DNA of 64,000 bases from Acidobacteriota bacterium (GTDB taxonomy: Bacteria > Acidobacteriota > Terriglobia > Acidiferrales > UBA7541), in assembly GCA_013289835.1 (NCBI GenBank), contig JABCZG010000005.1, positions 178,998 to 242,997 on the forward strand. The letters run 5' to 3'. The translations under genes and the position numbers were made by a program. Numbering within the stretch: the stretch's first letter is position 1; each line of letters begins with the position of its first letter. Shown here piece after piece: positions 55,743 through 64,000 of the stretch. The notes below the pieces were generated by a model. The model had not been told where the DNA came from. It was given only the letters and a program-made list of their open reading frames with translations, and made no database searches.

Positions 55743-56951
55743 ATGAACACGCTTTTGAAATACAAATTCTGGATTGGCGGGGTGCTTGTTTTATTCGTCG
55801 CTGCGGTGATCATCGGGGCGGTCCGCCCAAAACAAGTATCAGGAGCACAGTCAGGCGCACCAGCGGACGTTGAAGTTGTGCAGGTTGAGCAGAAGGACGT
55901 GCCGATCTACGGTGAGTGGATTGGGACGCTCGATGGATTCACAAATGCCGATGTGAGAGCTCAAGTCACGGGCTACCTCTTGAGGCAGGGCTACCAGGAA
56001 GGCGCGTTTGTCAAGAAGGGGCAATTGCTATTCGAGATTGACCCGCGCCCATTTCAAGCGGTGCTGGACCAGACGGAAGGACAGTTGGCCCAGGCCAAAG
56101 CTGCACTTGCCAATGCCCAGGCAGTGCAAGGCCGGACGGAACTTGACGTCAACCGTTACACCCCTCTCGCGCGAGAGCAAGCTGCCAGTCAGCAGGATTT
56201 GGACAACGCTGTGCAAAACAACCTGGCAGCCAAGGCGACGGTAGCCACAGCGGAGGCTCAAATAAAGACCGCCGAGGCAGCCGTTGAAACGGCGAAGATT
56301 AATCTGGATTTCACGCGGCTGGTTGCGCCGATCGATGGGATCGCCGGGCAAGCGCAACTTCAGGTGGGCGCCCTGGTCAATTTGAGCAGCGGGCCCGTCA
56401 CGTCCGTGTCCACTGTTGACCCCATCAAGGTTTATTTTACCGTCGGCGAGCCGCAGTATCTGGCATGGAGGAAGCGGTTTCCGACCGAAACATCACGGCA
56501 GGCGGCGGACAAGAATCTGCGACTACAGCTGATTTTGGCGGACGGCTCCACGTATCCCCTTGAGGGGAGCTTCTACTTTGCAGACCGCCAAGTGAATGAA
56601 GGCACGGGAGCGATTCGACTTGCTGGACTCTTCTCGAATCCAGGAAATATCCTGCGTCCGGGTGGGTACGGGAAGGTTCGAGCGGTGGTTCGGCTTCAGC
56701 AGGGTGCGTTGTTGGTTCCGCAACGTGCGGTGACGGAGCTTCAGGGCGGTTACCAGGTTGCGGTTGTGGGCGGCGACAACAAGATAAGCATTCGAACGAT
56801 TACCGTGGGCGATCGCGTTGGCACTGAGTGGATTGTCGCGGAGGGGTTGAAACCCGGGGAGAAAGTGGTTGCTGAAGGCATTCAGAAAGTGCGCCCCGGT
56901 GCGCAGGTGAATCCCAAGCCCTTTGGCGCGCAGGAAGCAAAGGGAAAATAA
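55743..56951 (+). CDS. RND efflux periplasmic adaptor (AcrA-like)
   Basis: 402 aa. N-terminal membrane anchor (FWIGGVLVLFVAAVIIG), no lipobox. The lipoyl/hairpin/beta-barrel layout is visible: GYLLRQGYQEGAFVKKGQLL, a coiled-coil rich in Ala/Gln, VAPIDGIAGQAQLQVG and VPQRAVTELQGGYQV. The ATG follows GGAGGGGCC. It joins the inner-membrane pump and the outer-membrane channel encoded downstream. Confidence 0.92.
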   Translation: MNTLLKYKFWIGGVLVLFVAAVIIGAVRPKQVSGAQSGAPADVEVVQVEQKDVPIYGEWIGTLDGFTNADVRAQVTGYLLRQGYQEGAFVKKGQLLFEIDPRPFQAVLDQTEGQLAQAKAALANAQAVQGRTELDVNRYTPLAREQAASQQDLDNAVQNNLAAKATVATAEAQIKTAEAAVETAKINLDFTRLVAPIDGIAGQAQLQVGALVNLSSGPVTSVSTVDPIKVYFTVGEPQYLAWRKRFPTETSRQAADKNLRLQLILADGSTYPLEGSFYFADRQVNEGTGAIRLAGLFSNPGNILRPGGYGKVRAVVRLQQGALLVPQRAVTELQGGYQVAVVGGDNKISIRTITVGDRVGTEWIVAEGLKPGEKVVAEGIQKVRPGAQVNPKPFGAQEAKGK

Positions 56952-56954
56952 GCC

Positions 56955-59900
56955 ATGTCAAAATTTTTCATCAATCGTCCCATTGTTGCCATGGTGATTT
57001 CCATCGTCTTGGTGCTCGTTGGCACCTTGACGGTCCTTAGTCTTCCGATTGCACAGTTCCCCAACATTGCGCCGCCGGAAATTCAAATTCTCGCCACCTA
57101 CGTCGGTGCCGACGCGCAAACCCTGGAACAAGCCGTGGCCACGCCTCTCGAGCAGCAAATGAGCGGCGTAGACAACATGAACTACATGTATTCGCTAAAT
57201 ACCACCGGAAACTCGTCGACCACCTTAATCGTCGACTTCGACGCGAAGACCGACCCCAACAACGACTTCATTCTCGCGCAATCTCGCGAGACGCAAGCCG
57301 CCTCTCAGCTTCCAGTGGACGTTAACAATTATGGAATCACCGTGCGCAAGTCCCCCACCGCACCTTTGATATTGTTCGACCTCTACTCTCCCCACGGAAC
57401 TTATGACGCCACGTTTCTGGCCAACTACGCCTACATCAATCTTGTCGATCCGCTGCTCCGATCCTACGGTATCGGTATAGTCAATGTGTTCGGCGCGGGG
57501 CAATACGCGATGCGTATGTGGGTGAAGCCCGACCAGCTGGCAAAGCTCGGCGTTACTGTTCCCGATATCATCAGCGCTGTTCAAGCGCAAAACACCGTCA
57601 ACCCAGCCGGAAAAGCGGGGGGCGAGCCTGCTCCCAAGGGCACGGAATTTACCTATGCAGTTCTGGCGCAAAGCCGGCTTGTGTCGCCCGAAGAATTTGG
57701 ACAGATCGTGGTGCGCGAAACGCCTGATGGCGGCACTGTTCGTGTGCGTGATGTGGCTCGCATCGAGTTGGGATCGCAGGACTACAGCATCGCCGGGCGC
57801 TACAATGGCAAGCCCAGCGCCTGCCTTGCGCTCTATCAAATTCCTGGCTCGAATGCGGTTCAGGCTGCGGCCGCTGCGAACAAGCTAATGAGCCAGATGA
57901 AACAGCGCTTTCCAGAGGACCTGGACTTTGTCGTTGCCCTAGACACTACGCGGGCCGTCACCGAGGGCATCAAGGAGATTGTGATCACACTGTTGATCGC
58001 GCTGGCTCTGGTAATCCTTGTGGTTTATATCTTTTTGCAGGGCTGGCGCGCCACTTTGATTCCGCTGCTAGCCGTGCCCGTCTCGCTCGTCGGAACCTTC
58101 GTTCTCTTTCCCGTATTTGGATTCTCCATCAACACGCTTTCTTTATTTGGTCTCGTGCTGGCGATCGGGCTGGTGGTCGACGACGCGATCGTCGTGGTCG
58201 AAGGTGTCGAGCGTCACATCGAGGAGGGCCTGACGCCGAAAGAAGCGGCTTTGAAAGCCATGGAGGAGCTCTCCGGTCCGGTCGTAGGAATTGCGCTGGT
58301 GTTGTCAGCCGTGTTTGTGCCGACCGCGTTTATTCCCGGAATCACCGGAAAGCTTTACCAGCAATTCGCAGTGACGATCGCGATTTCGGTTTTGCTTTCC
58401 GCGTTTAACGCGCTGACGCTCAGTCCAGCGCTGGCGGCGCTGCTCCTTAAGCCAAAAACGCCGAGCCGAGGGTTGCTCCAGCGATTTTTTGACTGGTTTA
58501 ACCGCGTTTTTGAGCGTGCCACCGAGGGCTATGTAGGGTGGAGCGCCGTCCTGGTGAAGAAAACCGCGGTAGTCGTCGTGCTGCTGGTTGTTTTTGCCGC
58601 GGCAGGCGGCTTTTTCGCCAACCGCGTCCCGACGAGTTTCCTTCCCGACGAAGACCAAGGCTACGCCTACGTCAGCATGCAACTTCCGAGCGGGGCTTCG
58701 CTCGAGCGTACCAATGCGGTCGTCGACCAAGTCGAAAAAATCATCATGAATACGCCGGGTGTTGCGCAGTCCACCTGCTTCGTCGGATTCAGCTTACTGA
58801 GCTTTGCGCGCACCACTTACAACGCGACGTTCTTCGTGAACTTCAAGCTGTGGGATGAGCGCAAGACGCGTGAAGAGCAGTTTCAAACCCTTAAGGCGCA
58901 TCTGAATCAGCAGTTGAGCAAGCTGCCGGGTGCCGTGGCGTTCGGGTTTTCTCCGCCGGCGATTCCGGGTGTGGGAACCGCCGGCGGCTTTACGTTCATG
59001 TTGGAAGACCGTTCCGGCAGTGATGTTCAATTCCTGGCCAAAAACCTGAACGTCTTTCTGGAAGCCGCTCGCAAACGACCGGAGATCGCCAGCCTAAGTA
59101 CGACTTTCCTGCCCAATGCGCCGCAAGAGTTCGTCAACGTGGACCGCGACAAAGTTTTGAAGCAAGGCGTGAACCTTAGCGACGTCTACAAGACCATCCA
59201 GGCTTTCATGGGCGGTTATTTCATCAACTATTTCAACCGCTTTGGCCGCCAGTGGCAGGTGTACATCGAAGCGGAAGGGGACGAGCGTGCGAAGGCGGAG
59301 AATGTCGGGCAATTCTATGTTCGCAACAACCAGGGACAAAACGTTCCGCTTTCTACGCTGGTCGATGTAAAGCCGCGTTTGGGTCCTGAGTTCCTACTGC
59401 GATTCAACGAATACCGTTCCGCTCAAATCAATGGCAGCGCCGCGCCTGGTTATAGCGCAGATCAAGCCACTGCGGCATTAGAAGAAGTATTCAAGCAGAG
59501 CATGCCCCACGAAATGGGTTTCGACTACTCTGGTATGTCCTTCCAGGAGCAGAAAGCGCGCGAAGGCGTGCCTGCCTCAGTGATTTTCGGACTTTCTCTA
59601 TTGTTCGTTTTCTTGATCCTGGCCGCGCTCTATGAAAGCTGGACGCTGCCGTTCAGCGTTCTGCTCAGTACGCCGGTCGCAATCTTCGGCGCGTTTGCAG
59701 TGTTGTGGCTGCGCCGCTTTGTGGTCAGCATCTTCTACCCACCTTACTTGGTGCAGATTGAGAGCGATGTCTACTCGCAAATTGGGCTAGTCATGCTCAT
59801 CGGGCTGGCCGCGAAGAACGCGATTCTCATCGTGGAGTTTGCCAAGGATCAGTTCGAGAAGGGGAAGCCTTTGGCAGATGCCGCGCTCGAGGGAGCCCGA

Positions 59901-60158
59901 CTGCGCCTCCGGCCGATTCTGATGACGTCTTTCGCGTTCATTCTCGGTTGCGTCCCGCTATGGACGGCGAGCGGCGCCGGGTCGGTTGCCCGGCAGATCA
60001 TGGGCACCACGGTTATCGGTGGCATGATCGCCGCGAGCGCGCTTGGAATTTTCTTTATCCCAGCGATCTTCTATTTGGTTGAAAAATGGTCAGGCGCCGG
60101 CAAAGAACACGCCACGGGAAGCATTCCCGCGGAACCTGCACCGGCACCGGGAGATTGA
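56955..60158 (+). CDS. RND efflux pump (AcrB/HAE1-like)
   Basis: 1067 aa, the full length of an HAE1 pump, with 12 predicted transmembrane helices and two large periplasmic loops. The start [17 protein letters not shown] and proton-relay region [20 protein letters not shown] (Asp pair in TM4) are typical. It starts 3 bases after the adaptor gene. Likely substrates are drugs, detergents or other hydrophobic compounds. Confidence 0.95.
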   Translation: MSKFFINRPIVAMVISIVLVLVGTLTVLSLPIAQFPNIAPPEIQILATYVGADAQTLEQAVATPLEQQMSGVDNMNYMYSLNTTGNSSTTLIVDFDAKTDPNNDFILAQSRETQAASQLPVDVNNYGITVRKSPTAPLILFDLYSPHGTYDATFLANYAYINLVDPLLRSYGIGIVNVFGAGQYAMRMWVKPDQLAKLGVTVPDIISAVQAQNTVNPAGKAGGEPAPKGTEFTYAVLAQSRLVSPEEFGQIVVRETPDGGTVRVRDVARIELGSQDYSIAGRYNGKPSACLALYQIPGSNAVQAAAAANKLMSQMKQRFPEDLDFVVALDTTRAVTEGIKEIVITLLIALALVILVVYIFLQGWRATLIPLLAVPVSLVGTFVLFPVFGFSINTLSLFGLVLAIGLVVDDAIVVVEGVERHIEEGLTPKEAALKAMEELSGPVVGIALVLSAVFVPTAFIPGITGKLYQQFAVTIAISVLLSAFNALTLSPALAALLLKPKTPSRGLLQRFFDWFNRVFERATEGYVGWSAVLVKKTAVVVVLLVVFAAAGGFFANRVPTSFLPDEDQGYAYVSMQLPSGASLERTNAVVDQVEKIIMNTPGVAQSTCFVGFSLLSFARTTYNATFFVNFKLWDERKTREEQFQTLKAHLNQQLSKLPGAVAFGFSPPAIPGVGTAGGFTFMLEDRSGSDVQFLAKNLNVFLEAARKRPEIASLSTTFLPNAPQEFVNVDRDKVLKQGVNLSDVYKTIQAFMGGYFINYFNRFGRQWQVYIEAEGDERAKAENVGQFYVRNNQGQNVPLSTLVDVKPRLGPEFLLRFNEYRSAQINGSAAPGYSADQATAALEEVFKQSMPHEMGFDYSGMSFQEQKAREGVPASVIFGLSLLFVFLILAALYESWTLPFSVLLSTPVAIFGAFAVLWLRRFVVSIFYPPYLVQIESDVYSQIGLVMLIGLAAKNAILIVEFAKDQFEKGKPLADAALEGARLRLRPILMTSFAFILGCVPLWTASGAGSVARQIMGTTVIGGMIAASALGIFFIPAIFYLVEKWSGAGKEHATGSIPAEPAPAPGD

Positions 60159-60206
60159 GATGAACCTCAGTGCGACGAGTGCGCCGAAAGAGCGAGGGAG
60201 ACGCGC

Positions 60207-61607
60207 ATGAAAAAATTGATTCCTTTGTGGATGCTGGTAATGGCCTGCGGGGTTCTCGCAGGTTGCATGGTTGGCCCGAATTATCACCGGCCTGCCGTTC
60301 AAACCCCAACGGCCTTCCGTGATCTAAGCGAGAACACGCAGGTCCCGGCCCAGGCGGCCTCTTATGCGGATCTCCCCTGGTGGCAAGTGTTCCAGGATCC
60401 GCAATTGCAAGAACTGATTCGCACGGCGCTGAAGCGGAACTACGATCTGCAGATCGCCACGGAGCGCATCAATGCCGCTCGCGCGCAACTTGCGATCACC
60501 CGCTCCAGCTTATTTCCTCAAGTGCAGGCCGGCGCCAACTTTAGCGGCGGAAAAGAATCCAACTTTCAAAGCAAGTTCAATTTTTTGACCCTCACGGGGG
60601 ATGCCGCGTTTCAGCTGGACTTCTTCGGCCGTCTGCGCCGCGCAAACGAAGCGGCGCGTGCGGAACTGCTGGCCACGCAAGATGCGCAACAGACGGTGAT
60701 TTTGACCCTTGTCAGCGACGTAGCCAGCGATTACTTCACGCTTCTGCAACTCGACCTGCAGCTCCAGATCACGCATGACACGGTCAACACGCAAATCGAT
60801 TCCGTCAAACTGACAAGGCTGCGGCTTGAGCGCGGGGTTGCCACAAAACTGGATGTGCTTCAGGCGCAGCAGGTTCTGGATACCGCCAATGCACAGATTC
60901 CGGATCTGGAGCGGCAAATCGCGCAGGAGGAAGATGCTATCAGTATTCTTTTGGGCAATTATCCGCAGGCCGTTCTGCGCGGCCGCCCTCTGGTGGAGCA
61001 GTCGCTGCCCCCCGAAGTGCCGCCGGGCTTACCGTCAGCTTTGATCGAACGCCGGCCGGATATACGCGAAGCGGAACAGAATCTCGTTGCCGCAAATGCC
61101 GAGATTGGCGTCGCAAAGGCGCAATTCTTTCCGCAAATTTCGCTCACCGGGTCCGGCGGCGGCGCTTTCGGGCGCAGCAGCGTTTTCTCGAGCCTGATGA
61201 GCACGCAGCTGGGAATCTGGTCTTACGGCGGGCAAGTGAGTCAGCCGATTTTCACGGGAGGGGCGTTGCGCGGGAATTTAAAACTGGCTGAGTCAGAGCA
61301 CCAGCAGATTTTGCTTGCGTACCGGCAAGCCATCCAGCGCGCCTTCGGGGACGTGTCCGATTCGCTGATTGGATATCAGAAGTTCCATCAGGTGCGCGTC
61401 CGCCAGCAGGATACCGTTGCAGATCTGCAGGAATCTGTCCGCCTCTCCACCATGCGCTACCAGGGGGGGACCACCACATACCTCGAAGTGCTCGATGGCC
61501 AAAGGTCGCTCTATGCGGCTGAACTTACACTCGCGGGGGCGCGCGGCACGGAGTACCAAAGCCTCGTCCAACTCTACCGGGCGCTTGGCGGGGGCTGGCA
61601 GCAGTAA
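60207..61607 (+). CDS. Outer-membrane efflux channel lipoprotein (TolC/OprM/NodT-like)
   Basis: 466 aa. Lipobox LAGC (Cys20) after a signal peptide; GPNYHRP follows, typical of OprM-type factors. The repeated TolC halves contain NYDLQIATERINAARAQL and AFGDVSDSLIGYQ. It ends the three-gene efflux operon; no dedicated repressor gene is adjacent. Confidence 0.93.
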   Translation: MKKLIPLWMLVMACGVLAGCMVGPNYHRPAVQTPTAFRDLSENTQVPAQAASYADLPWWQVFQDPQLQELIRTALKRNYDLQIATERINAARAQLAITRSSLFPQVQAGANFSGGKESNFQSKFNFLTLTGDAAFQLDFFGRLRRANEAARAELLATQDAQQTVILTLVSDVASDYFTLLQLDLQLQITHDTVNTQIDSVKLTRLRLERGVATKLDVLQAQQVLDTANAQIPDLERQIAQEEDAISILLGNYPQAVLRGRPLVEQSLPPEVPPGLPSALIERRPDIREAEQNLVAANAEIGVAKAQFFPQISLTGSGGGAFGRSSVFSSLMSTQLGIWSYGGQVSQPIFTGGALRGNLKLAESEHQQILLAYRQAIQRAFGDVSDSLIGYQKFHQVRVRQQDTVADLQESVRLSTMRYQGGTTTYLEVLDGQRSLYAAELTLAGARGTEYQSLVQLYRALGGGWQQ

Positions 61608-61665
61608 CGCACGGTGCGACACCCACAGAAAGTGTTGAAAAACAGGCGATGGGAAAGGGGCGGCA

Positions 61666-62622
61666 ATGACCTTTGAACTTAAAACTGTGTTGGCCCGCCG
61701 TCAGTTTCTCGCGTCGGCCAGTCTTGCTGCCGCGGCCGCTTGGCTCGCACCACGCGACGCATTTGCCGAGGAGGACCATCTCGTTGTAGATGCGTTAAAG
61801 GAAGCGGCCACGGCGAAGGTCAGGGTGCAAACGCTTCGCCGCAATATCAGCGTTCTCTTGGGAGCGGGCGGAAATATCGCGGTTCTAAGCGGGCCCGACG
61901 GAAAGCTGCTCGTGGACGCGGAGATCGTCACTTCCCGCCCAAACGTTACCGAAGCTCTCGCGAGTATCAATGCGGACCCCATCAAACAGTTGATCAACAC
62001 GCACTGGCACTTCGATCATACCGGCGGCAACGATTGGGTGCACGAAGGCGGAGCGAGCATCCTGGCGCACGAGAATACGCGCAAGCACCTAATGAAGGAT
62101 ACGCGCGTAGAAGGCTGGCATTACATGTTTCCGGCGGCGCCGGCGGGTGCGATTCCTTCCAGTGTGTTCAAAGAAGAGCACACTCTGCAGGTGAACGGCG
62201 CAACGCTGGCTCTTAAGCATTACTCGCCGGCTCACACGGATTCGGACATTTCCGTGCACTTCGTAGAGGCTGACATTTTCCATACCGGAGATACTTTCTG
62301 GAATCGCAATTACCCGTTTATCGACTACTCGACGGGAGGCAGCATTGACGGGCAGATTCGCGCAGCGGAAGCAAACATCGCGAAAGTGACTGACAAGACG
62401 ATCGTCATCCCTGGGCACGGTGCCGTGGGCGGCAAAGCTGACCTGATGCTTTTCCGGGACGTGCTGGTTGAAATTCGCGAGAAAGTGGCCACGCTCAAGA
62501 AGCAAGGTAAGACTTTGGGGGAAGTTGTGGCGGCCAAACCGAGTACTCGCACGGATGAGCAGTGGGGCCAATCGTTCATGAATCCCAGCCGATTTCTCGC
62601 CCTGGTATATCAGGGCGTTTGA
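61666..62622 (+). CDS. Tat-exported metallo-beta-lactamase-fold hydrolase
   Basis: 318 aa. A Tat-type signal (RRQFLASASLAAAAAWLA) is followed by the zinc motif HWHFDH (113-118), the later ligands in HTGDTF and PGHGAVGG. Overall it resembles quinoprotein-relay or lactonase-type MBL proteins rather than antibiotic beta-lactamases. It is 58 bases downstream of the channel gene and could be part of the same transcript. Confidence 0.85.
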   Translation: MTFELKTVLARRQFLASASLAAAAAWLAPRDAFAEEDHLVVDALKEAATAKVRVQTLRRNISVLLGAGGNIAVLSGPDGKLLVDAEIVTSRPNVTEALASINADPIKQLINTHWHFDHTGGNDWVHEGGASILAHENTRKHLMKDTRVEGWHYMFPAAPAGAIPSSVFKEEHTLQVNGATLALKHYSPAHTDSDISVHFVEADIFHTGDTFWNRNYPFIDYSTGGSIDGQIRAAEANIAKVTDKTIVIPGHGAVGGKADLMLFRDVLVEIREKVATLKKQGKTLGEVVAAKPSTRTDEQWGQSFMNPSRFLALVYQGV

Positions 62623-62663
62623 AGAATCGCGGCCGTCGTCGAGGGCGCACGACGGAGAGCAAA

Positions 62664-63512
62664 ATGAATTCTTTACCAGAAACTGGGCGGAAAGCGGACC
62701 TGCGCGATTACTTGGCGGCCGAGCGAACGTTTCTAGCGTGGATTCGGACCGGACTTGCGCTGATGGGGTTTGGGTTCGTTGTGGCGCGGTTCGGGCTTTT
62801 CCTGCAACAATTCCGGATCATCGACCATGTTCCCTCCGTACCGTCTTATGGAATTTCGCTGTGGTTTGGCACGGCGCTCATTGCTGTGGGAGTAGTCGTG
62901 AATCTCTCTTCGGCGTGGCGCCATGTTCGATTGGTTGGTGAACTGGAGCGAGGAGAAACCGCAAGCTCCGGTTCGTTAAGGCAGGCCGTTGCGACCGCCT
63001 TGTTTCTTGCGCTCGTCGGACTGGCGATGGCCATCTATCTGATTTCCGTTCGCGGTTCCGCGAACATTCAATCTGAAACTGTTGAGGGGGTAACTATGGC
63101 ATCGGGATCCAGTAAGGAAGCACTGGCCGGAGGCAAAGGAATCATCGATAAACCGAGCAGGCACTCGGTGGACCAGACGGTGGAAAAACTGAAGACTATT
63201 CTTCAAGCTAAGGGCGTCACGCTGTTTGCGCTGGTGGATCACAGCGGCGAAGCCGAAAAAGTTGGAATGAAGATGCGTCCCACCAAGCTGTTGATTTTCG
63301 GCAGCCCCAAAGCAGGAACGCCTTTGATGGTGGCTGCTCCCAGCATTGCGATCGATCTTCCCTTGAAGATATTGGTTTGGGAGGACAGCCAGGGGAAGGT
63401 CTGGGTTTCCTACAACAGCACGGAGTACTTAAAGGACAGGCACGGCCTGCCGCAGGAGCTGCTGCAAAATATCGCCGTGGTGGAAGCGCTGGCAACCAAG
63501 GCCGGCGAATAG
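62664..63512 (+). CDS. DUF202-DUF302 fusion protein
   Basis: 282 aa from the ATG at 62664. Residues about 10-130 form a DUF202 (YidH-like) membrane domain with three helices and the motif RDYLAAERTFLAWIRTGLAL. The C-terminal half (from about 160) is a DUF302 domain (VDQTVEKLKTILQAKGV ... LLIFGSPKAGTPLMV). At the junction an ATG at 63096 is preceded by GAGGGGG six bases upstream. Removing one G from that run would create a TAA stop and separate the two domains. Functions of both domains are unknown. Confidence 0.8.
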   Translation: MNSLPETGRKADLRDYLAAERTFLAWIRTGLALMGFGFVVARFGLFLQQFRIIDHVPSVPSYGISLWFGTALIAVGVVVNLSSAWRHVRLVGELERGETASSGSLRQAVATALFLALVGLAMAIYLISVRGSANIQSETVEGVTMASGSSKEALAGGKGIIDKPSRHSVDQTVEKLKTILQAKGVTLFALVDHSGEAEKVGMKMRPTKLLIFGSPKAGTPLMVAAPSIAIDLPLKILVWEDSQGKVWVSYNSTEYLKDRHGLPQELLQNIAVVEALATKAGE

Positions 63513-63617
63513 TATTGGCAAGCCACGGGTAGAATGCTTGATCGCGTGGCATCGCCTATTGCAGGCTCACGCAAAGCCCTGTACGGAAAAACCATTCCTG
63601 AGTACAATTGGAAACGA

Positions 63618-63691
63618 GCGGGCGTCGTACAATGGCAGTATAGAAGCTTCCCAAGCTTCGGACGTGGGTTCGATTCCCATCGCCCGCTCCA
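63618..63691 (+). tRNA. tRNA-Gly (anticodon CCC)
   Basis: 74 bases including an encoded CCA. The acceptor stem GCGGGCG/CGCCCGC is perfect, discriminator base T, anticodon stem GAAGC/GCTTC around TTCCCAA with the anticodon CCC at 63650-63652, and a T arm with GTTCGATTC. All are consistent with bacterial tRNA-Gly. Confidence 0.95.
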
Positions 63692-63708
63692 GAATCCTTC
63701 GGTCCGGC

Positions 63709-63751
63709 CCGGAGACATAGGTGACAGATCGTACCGGAGACATAGGTTACA
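63709..63751. repeat. End repeats of the IS481-like element
   Basis: Two copies of a near-identical 18-base unit (CCGGAGACATAGGTGACA and CCGGAGACATAGGTTACA) start at 63709 and 63734, spaced by 25 bases. They abut the 3' end of the transposase gene and mark the end of the element. Confidence 0.7.
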
Positions 63752-64000
63752 CTTTTGGGCCAAAAGGGTTGTCGAGAGGCTGCAGAGTTTTTTCCTCCAG
63801 ATCGATGTAGCCGAGATCGTACTCCATAAAGCTGACCAGCCAAATACCTTCTTCGACTTCTTTGATCCCCAGGGCTTGTCCCGCAAAGACCGTGCTGAGA
63901 TTAATTTTTTTGCGGTGCAGACAGATGCGTCCGCAGTTGGTGACGTGAATGACGCGGTCGTGAAACGGATAAGCAAGTTCTGACAGGCCGCGATAGCGGC
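63747..64000 (-). CDS. IS481-type transposase, C-terminal part
   Basis: Minus-strand frame open from the right edge to TAA (63747-63749); the start is outside the window. The visible part matches IS481/IS3-superfamily C-termini: ELAYPFHDRVIHVTNCGRIC, ... KINLSTVFAGQALGIKEV, ... IWLVSFMEYDLGY and NPFGPKV at the end. The DDE catalytic core is not visible here. No start inside the window is needed because the gene continues to the right. Confidence 0.82.
   Translation of the reverse strand, partial: RYRGLSELAYPFHDRVIHVTNCGRICLHRKKINLSTVFAGQALGIKEVEEGIWLVSFMEYDLGYIDLEEKTLQPLDNPFGPKV

Larger units (their letters stand above)
63709..64000 (-). mobile_element. IS481-type insertion sequence, partial (runs off the window)
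   Basis: The element end lies 18 bases past tRNA-Gly. Only its transposase 3' end is inside the window. The rest, including the other terminus and any target duplication, lies beyond base 64000. Confidence 0.75.

Noticed and set aside
63534..63983. Plus-strand ORF at the right end (149 codons)
   Set aside because: It reads through the tRNA and against the IS transposase; the minus strand carries the recognisable C-terminus.

Overview
The window looks like a chromosomal segment of a GC-rich, diderm, soil-type bacterium, most probably an Acidobacteriota (class Terriglobia or a close relative). That assignment rests on gene content and order read by eye (CarD, NtrYX, two sets of type IV pilus motor genes with PilMNOP, LolA/LptE, the YdcH-psd-pssA-Asd-like-lptE-holA run) and was not tested by search. 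Lipopolysaccharide and outer-membrane functions (LptE, LolA, RND efflux with a TolC-type channel) show a two-membrane envelope.

Region 1 (1-17.6 kb) is mainly housekeeping: carD (minus strand), tsaB-rimI, a DUF465 small protein, psd-pssA, a degenerate aspartate-semialdehyde-dehydrogenase-like gene coupled to lptE, holA, a secreted phosphoesterase, rpsT, three minus-strand genes of unknown role, a secreted SGNH hydrolase, then phoH-ybeY-CBS/CorC transporter-associated protein-era and a secreted protein.

Region 2 (17.8-39.5 kb) is a large pilus and signalling block: ntrYX (minus), pilB-pilT-pilC ending in a strong terminator, a PilS/PilR-like pair, a PAP2-family membrane protein, two pilin genes each behind a sigma-54 (-24/-12) promoter, lolA, and a second motor and assembly operon (pilC-like, pilB-like, pilM, pilN, pilO, pilP-like, pseudopilin-like). 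No secretin (PilQ) or prepilin peptidase (PilD) is present. The last gene of this operon has a Gln/Asn/Pro repeat tail that continues in frame past two TAG codons.

Region 3 (39.5-48.4 kb) is an accessory patchwork: a lytic transglycosylase overlapping a HAD phosphatase gene, a VOC protein, small hypothetical genes, an eroded BrnT/BrnA toxin-antitoxin locus with an operator-like palindrome, a shortened DUF433 gene next to REP-like palindromes, DinB, a threonine synthase paralogue, an AlaX-type editing protein and an OlsB-like acyltransferase.

Region 4 (48.6-54.0 kb) is a five-gene minus-strand signalling cluster (membrane kinase, single-domain response regulator, REC-PAS-PAS-sigma-54 activator, STAS protein, soluble HisKA_3 kinase). 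Region 5 (54.5-63.5 kb) holds an alpha/beta hydrolase, a complete RND efflux operon (adaptor, pump, outer-membrane factor), a Tat-exported metallo-beta-lactamase-fold hydrolase and a DUF202-DUF302 fusion whose junction depends on a five-G run. The window ends with tRNA-Gly(CCC) and the end of an IS481-type insertion sequence that runs off the right edge.

No CRISPR array, phage or rRNA gene was seen. The best candidates for new biology are the pseudopilin with its repeat tail, the DUF202-DUF302 fusion beside the efflux/hydrolase genes, the Asd-like pseudoenzyme translationally coupled to LptE, and the self-contained signalling cluster.
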